Below are positions 62,578 through 64,000 of a stretch of 64,000 bases of DNA, in pieces; position 1 is the stretch's first letter; the number at the start of each line of letters is the position of its first letter. The position numbers and the translations under genes are program-made. Location: positions 1,717,809 to 1,781,808 of the forward strand of contig NZ_BSUL01000001.1 of assembly GCF_030161575.1 (NCBI RefSeq), written 5' to 3'. The notes beneath the pieces are model-generated. The model was not told the DNA's origin and searched no databases. It was given only the letters and a program-made list of their open reading frames with translations. The DNA is from Arenivirga flava. GTDB taxonomy: Bacteria > Actinomycetota > Actinomycetes > Actinomycetales > Microbacteriaceae.

Positions 62578-63248
62578 TCAGGCCTCGAAGCGGTACCCCA
62601 TGCCCGACTCGGTGAGCAGGTGCCGCGGCCGCGACGGGTCGGACTCGAGCTTCTTGCGCAGCTGGGCCAGGTAGAGGCGCAGGTAGCCCGTGTCCGTCAC
62701 GTGCTCGCTGCCCCAGATCTCGGTGAGCAGCGTCTGGCGGGTGACGAGCCGGCCGGGGTTGCGCAGCAGCAGCTCGAGCACCTTCCACTCGGTCGGCGTC
62801 AGCCGCACGCGCTCCCCGCGCGCTCCACGGCGTGCGCGGCCAGGTCGACGGTCACGTCGCCGAAGACCACCACGGGTTCCGCGTCCTGGCCGGGCACCCG
62901 CCGGGTGAGCGCGCGGATGCGGGCCAGCAGCTCGTCCATCGCGAACGGCTTGGTCACGTAGTCGTCGGCGCCCGCATCCAGGGCCTGCACCTTGTCGGCG
63001 GCCCCGGTGCGCCCCGAGACGACGAGGACCGGCGCCGCGCTCCAGCCGCGCAGGCCCTCGATGACGGCGACGCCGTCGAGGCGGGGCATGCCGAGGTCGA
63101 GCATGACGAGGTCGGGGCGCTCGTCGATCGCCAGGCTCAGCGCCTGCCGCCCGTCGGCCGCCACCACGACCTCGTAGCCCTTGGCGGCGAGGGTGATGCG
63201 CAGCGCGCGCAGGAACTGCGGGTCGTCGTCGGCGACGAGGATCTTCAC
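62578..63248 (-). CDS. kdpE: OmpR/KdpE-family response regulator (frameshifted)
   Basis: Receiver domain: ADDDPQ near 6-11, LVMLDLGMPRLDG near 48 (phospho-Asp), VVSGRTG near 77, VTKPFAMDELLAR near 97. Winged-helix Trans_reg_C part VRLTPTEWKVLELLLRNPGR, TDTGYLRLYLAQLRKKLE to YRFEA is in another frame; the break is at the cccc run 62814-62817, where one more base joins ERAG to ERVRLTP. About 223 aa when repaired, normal for KdpE. GTG 63248 overlaps the sensor kinase stop (GTGA). Confidence 0.85.
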
Positions 63249-64000
63249 GCGTCGGGTTCCTTCCTACGAGCGGATGCACCGCGAACGGAGCCCCCGACGG
63301 GACGAGCGGATGCGGATGCGCCCGCCAGCGGCAGCGTCACGACCATCGTCGTGCCGCCGCCCGGGGTCTCCTCGGCGCGCAGTGCGCCGCCCATCCCCTC
63401 GGCGAAGCCCTTCGCGAGCGCGAGCCCCAGGCCGAGCCCCGCGAGGTTGTCGTGGTCGCCGAGGCGCTGGAACGGCACGAAGACGTCGTCGCGCCGCTCG
63501 GCGGGGATGCCGGGGCCGCGGTCGACGACGCGGATCTCCGCGCTGCCGGCGAAGGCGCTCGTGGTGACGCGCATCCGCTCGCCCGGCGGCGCGAAGCGCG
63601 CGGCGTTGTCGAGCAGGTTGACGAGCACGCGGCGCAGCAGGGCCCCATCCGCTCGCACGGCGCCGACGACGTCGTCGCCGTCGAGGGCGAGGTCCAGCTC
63701 GACCTCGCCCGGACCGAGCCCGAGCTCGTCGAGGGCGGCCAGCACCGTCTCGCCGGGGTCGACGTCGGCGAGCGCGACGCCGAGCACGCCGGCCTGCACG
63801 CGGCTGACGTCGAGCAGGTCGGTGAGCAGCGCGGCGAGGCTGCGCAGCGACTCGTCGGCGGTGTCGATGAGCTCGGCGCGGTCAGATGCGGGCAGCGACT
63901 CGGTGCGCAGCCCCGTCACCGCGGCGCGCGCGGCCGCCAGCGGACGGCGCAGGTCGTGGCTGACGGCCGAGAGCAGGGCGGTGCGCACGCGGTCCGTCTC
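63245..64000 (-). CDS. kdpD: Sensor histidine kinase KdpD, C-terminal part (runs off the window)
   Basis: Partial: the 5' part lies beyond 64000. Seen are the H-box VSHDLRRPLAAAR near the edge (usual family text SHDLRTPL, so Thr is replaced by Arg), the N-box VLVNLLDNAARFAPPGERM, G1 VVDRGPGIPAERRDD and G2 GLGLGLALAKGF with GGGTTMVVTLPL. Coupled to kdpE, indicating the K+-responsive Kdp two-component system; the kdpFABC genes would be outside the window. Confidence 0.83.
   Translation of the reverse strand, partial: ETDRVRTALLSAVSHDLRRPLAAARAAVTGLRTESLPASDRAELIDTADESLRSLAALLTDLLDVSRVQAGVLGVALADVDPGETVLAALDELGLGPGEVELDLALDGDDVVGAVRADGALLRRVLVNLLDNAARFAPPGERMRVTTSAFAGSAEIRVVDRGPGIPAERRDDVFVPFQRLGDHDNLAGLGLGLALAKGFAEGMGGALRAEETPGGGTTMVVTLPLAGASASARPVGGSVRGASARRKEPDA

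Noticed and set aside
1-64000. tRNA, rRNA, riboswitch or prophage genes
   Set aside because: No cloverleaf, conserved rRNA segments, recognisable aptamers, integrase or transposase seen on reading both strands; short structured RNAs could still be missed without a covariance search.

Overview
The window is a very GC-rich (roughly 73% by eye), densely coded actinobacterial chromosome segment. The protein families (MTES_1575-type nuclease tail, FmdB-5-FCL-MscL order, YhgE/Pip with TetR, DUF985, cysteine-free HesB-like protein) and the constant recurrence of the word GCATCCGCTC/GAGCGGATGC fit the family Microbacteriaceae; genus cannot be set from the sequence alone. No rRNA, tRNA, IS element, prophage or CRISPR array was seen, so this looks like ordinary chromosome with several catabolic loci.

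Layout. 1-6.5 kb: galU, 5-formyl-THF cyclo-ligase, FmdB-like zinc ribbon, mscL, and a large helicase-like protein with decayed ATPase motifs and a C-terminal endonuclease-like domain. 6.5-9.2 kb: membrane protein, an SDR plus TIM-barrel isomerase pair, HesB-like protein. 9.3-12 kb: YhgE/Pip membrane protein and its TetR regulator with a perfect operator. 12-17 kb: YchJ, hydrolase, antitoxin-like protein, mtnN-luxS (AI-2 / methyl cycle), DUF985 cupin, SDR. 17-24 kb: L-rhamnose operon rhaI - rhaD/dehydrogenase fusion - rhaB - lldD under a divergent LacI regulator. 24-31 kb: DAACS symporter, TetR, SDR, P-loop kinase, AbiEi/DUF559-like protein, APC permease. 31-54 kb: a purine-salvage/degradation island: amidohydrolase, NMT1/THI5-type ABC importer, adenosine/adenine deaminase-like protein, XRE-cupin regulator, xanthine dehydrogenase (fused 2Fe-2S/molybdopterin chain plus FAD chain plus XdhC), MocA-like protein, allC - pucG-like - amidase - FmdA-like - allB, uraD/uraH fusion, and hpxO. 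54-64 kb: ThuA-like protein, small membrane proteins, a two-component pair, quinone reductase-like protein, methyltransferase-like membrane protein, TetR, epimerase-like protein, kdpE and the start of kdpD.

How the genes work together. Rhamnose is isomerised, phosphorylated and cleaved; the aldolase's own dehydrogenase domain and LldD would carry lactaldehyde through lactate to pyruvate. In the purine island, xanthine dehydrogenase makes urate, HpxO oxidises it, the UraD/UraH fusion gives allantoin, and the coupled five-gene operon takes allantoin to allantoate and onward; three promoters of the island share one inverted-repeat operator.

Two features stand out beyond the genes. First, the 3' intergenic spaces carry two families of strictly sized palindromes: a 64-bp element (nine copies, always 6-13-6-14-6-13-6 bp) and a 59-bp element (three copies), plus two shorter relatives in which the repeated 6-mer has been replaced by another one. 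Second, six genes, and probably a seventh, are broken by apparent single-base deletions, six of them in short G/C runs, which looks like sequencing or assembly error rather than gene decay.
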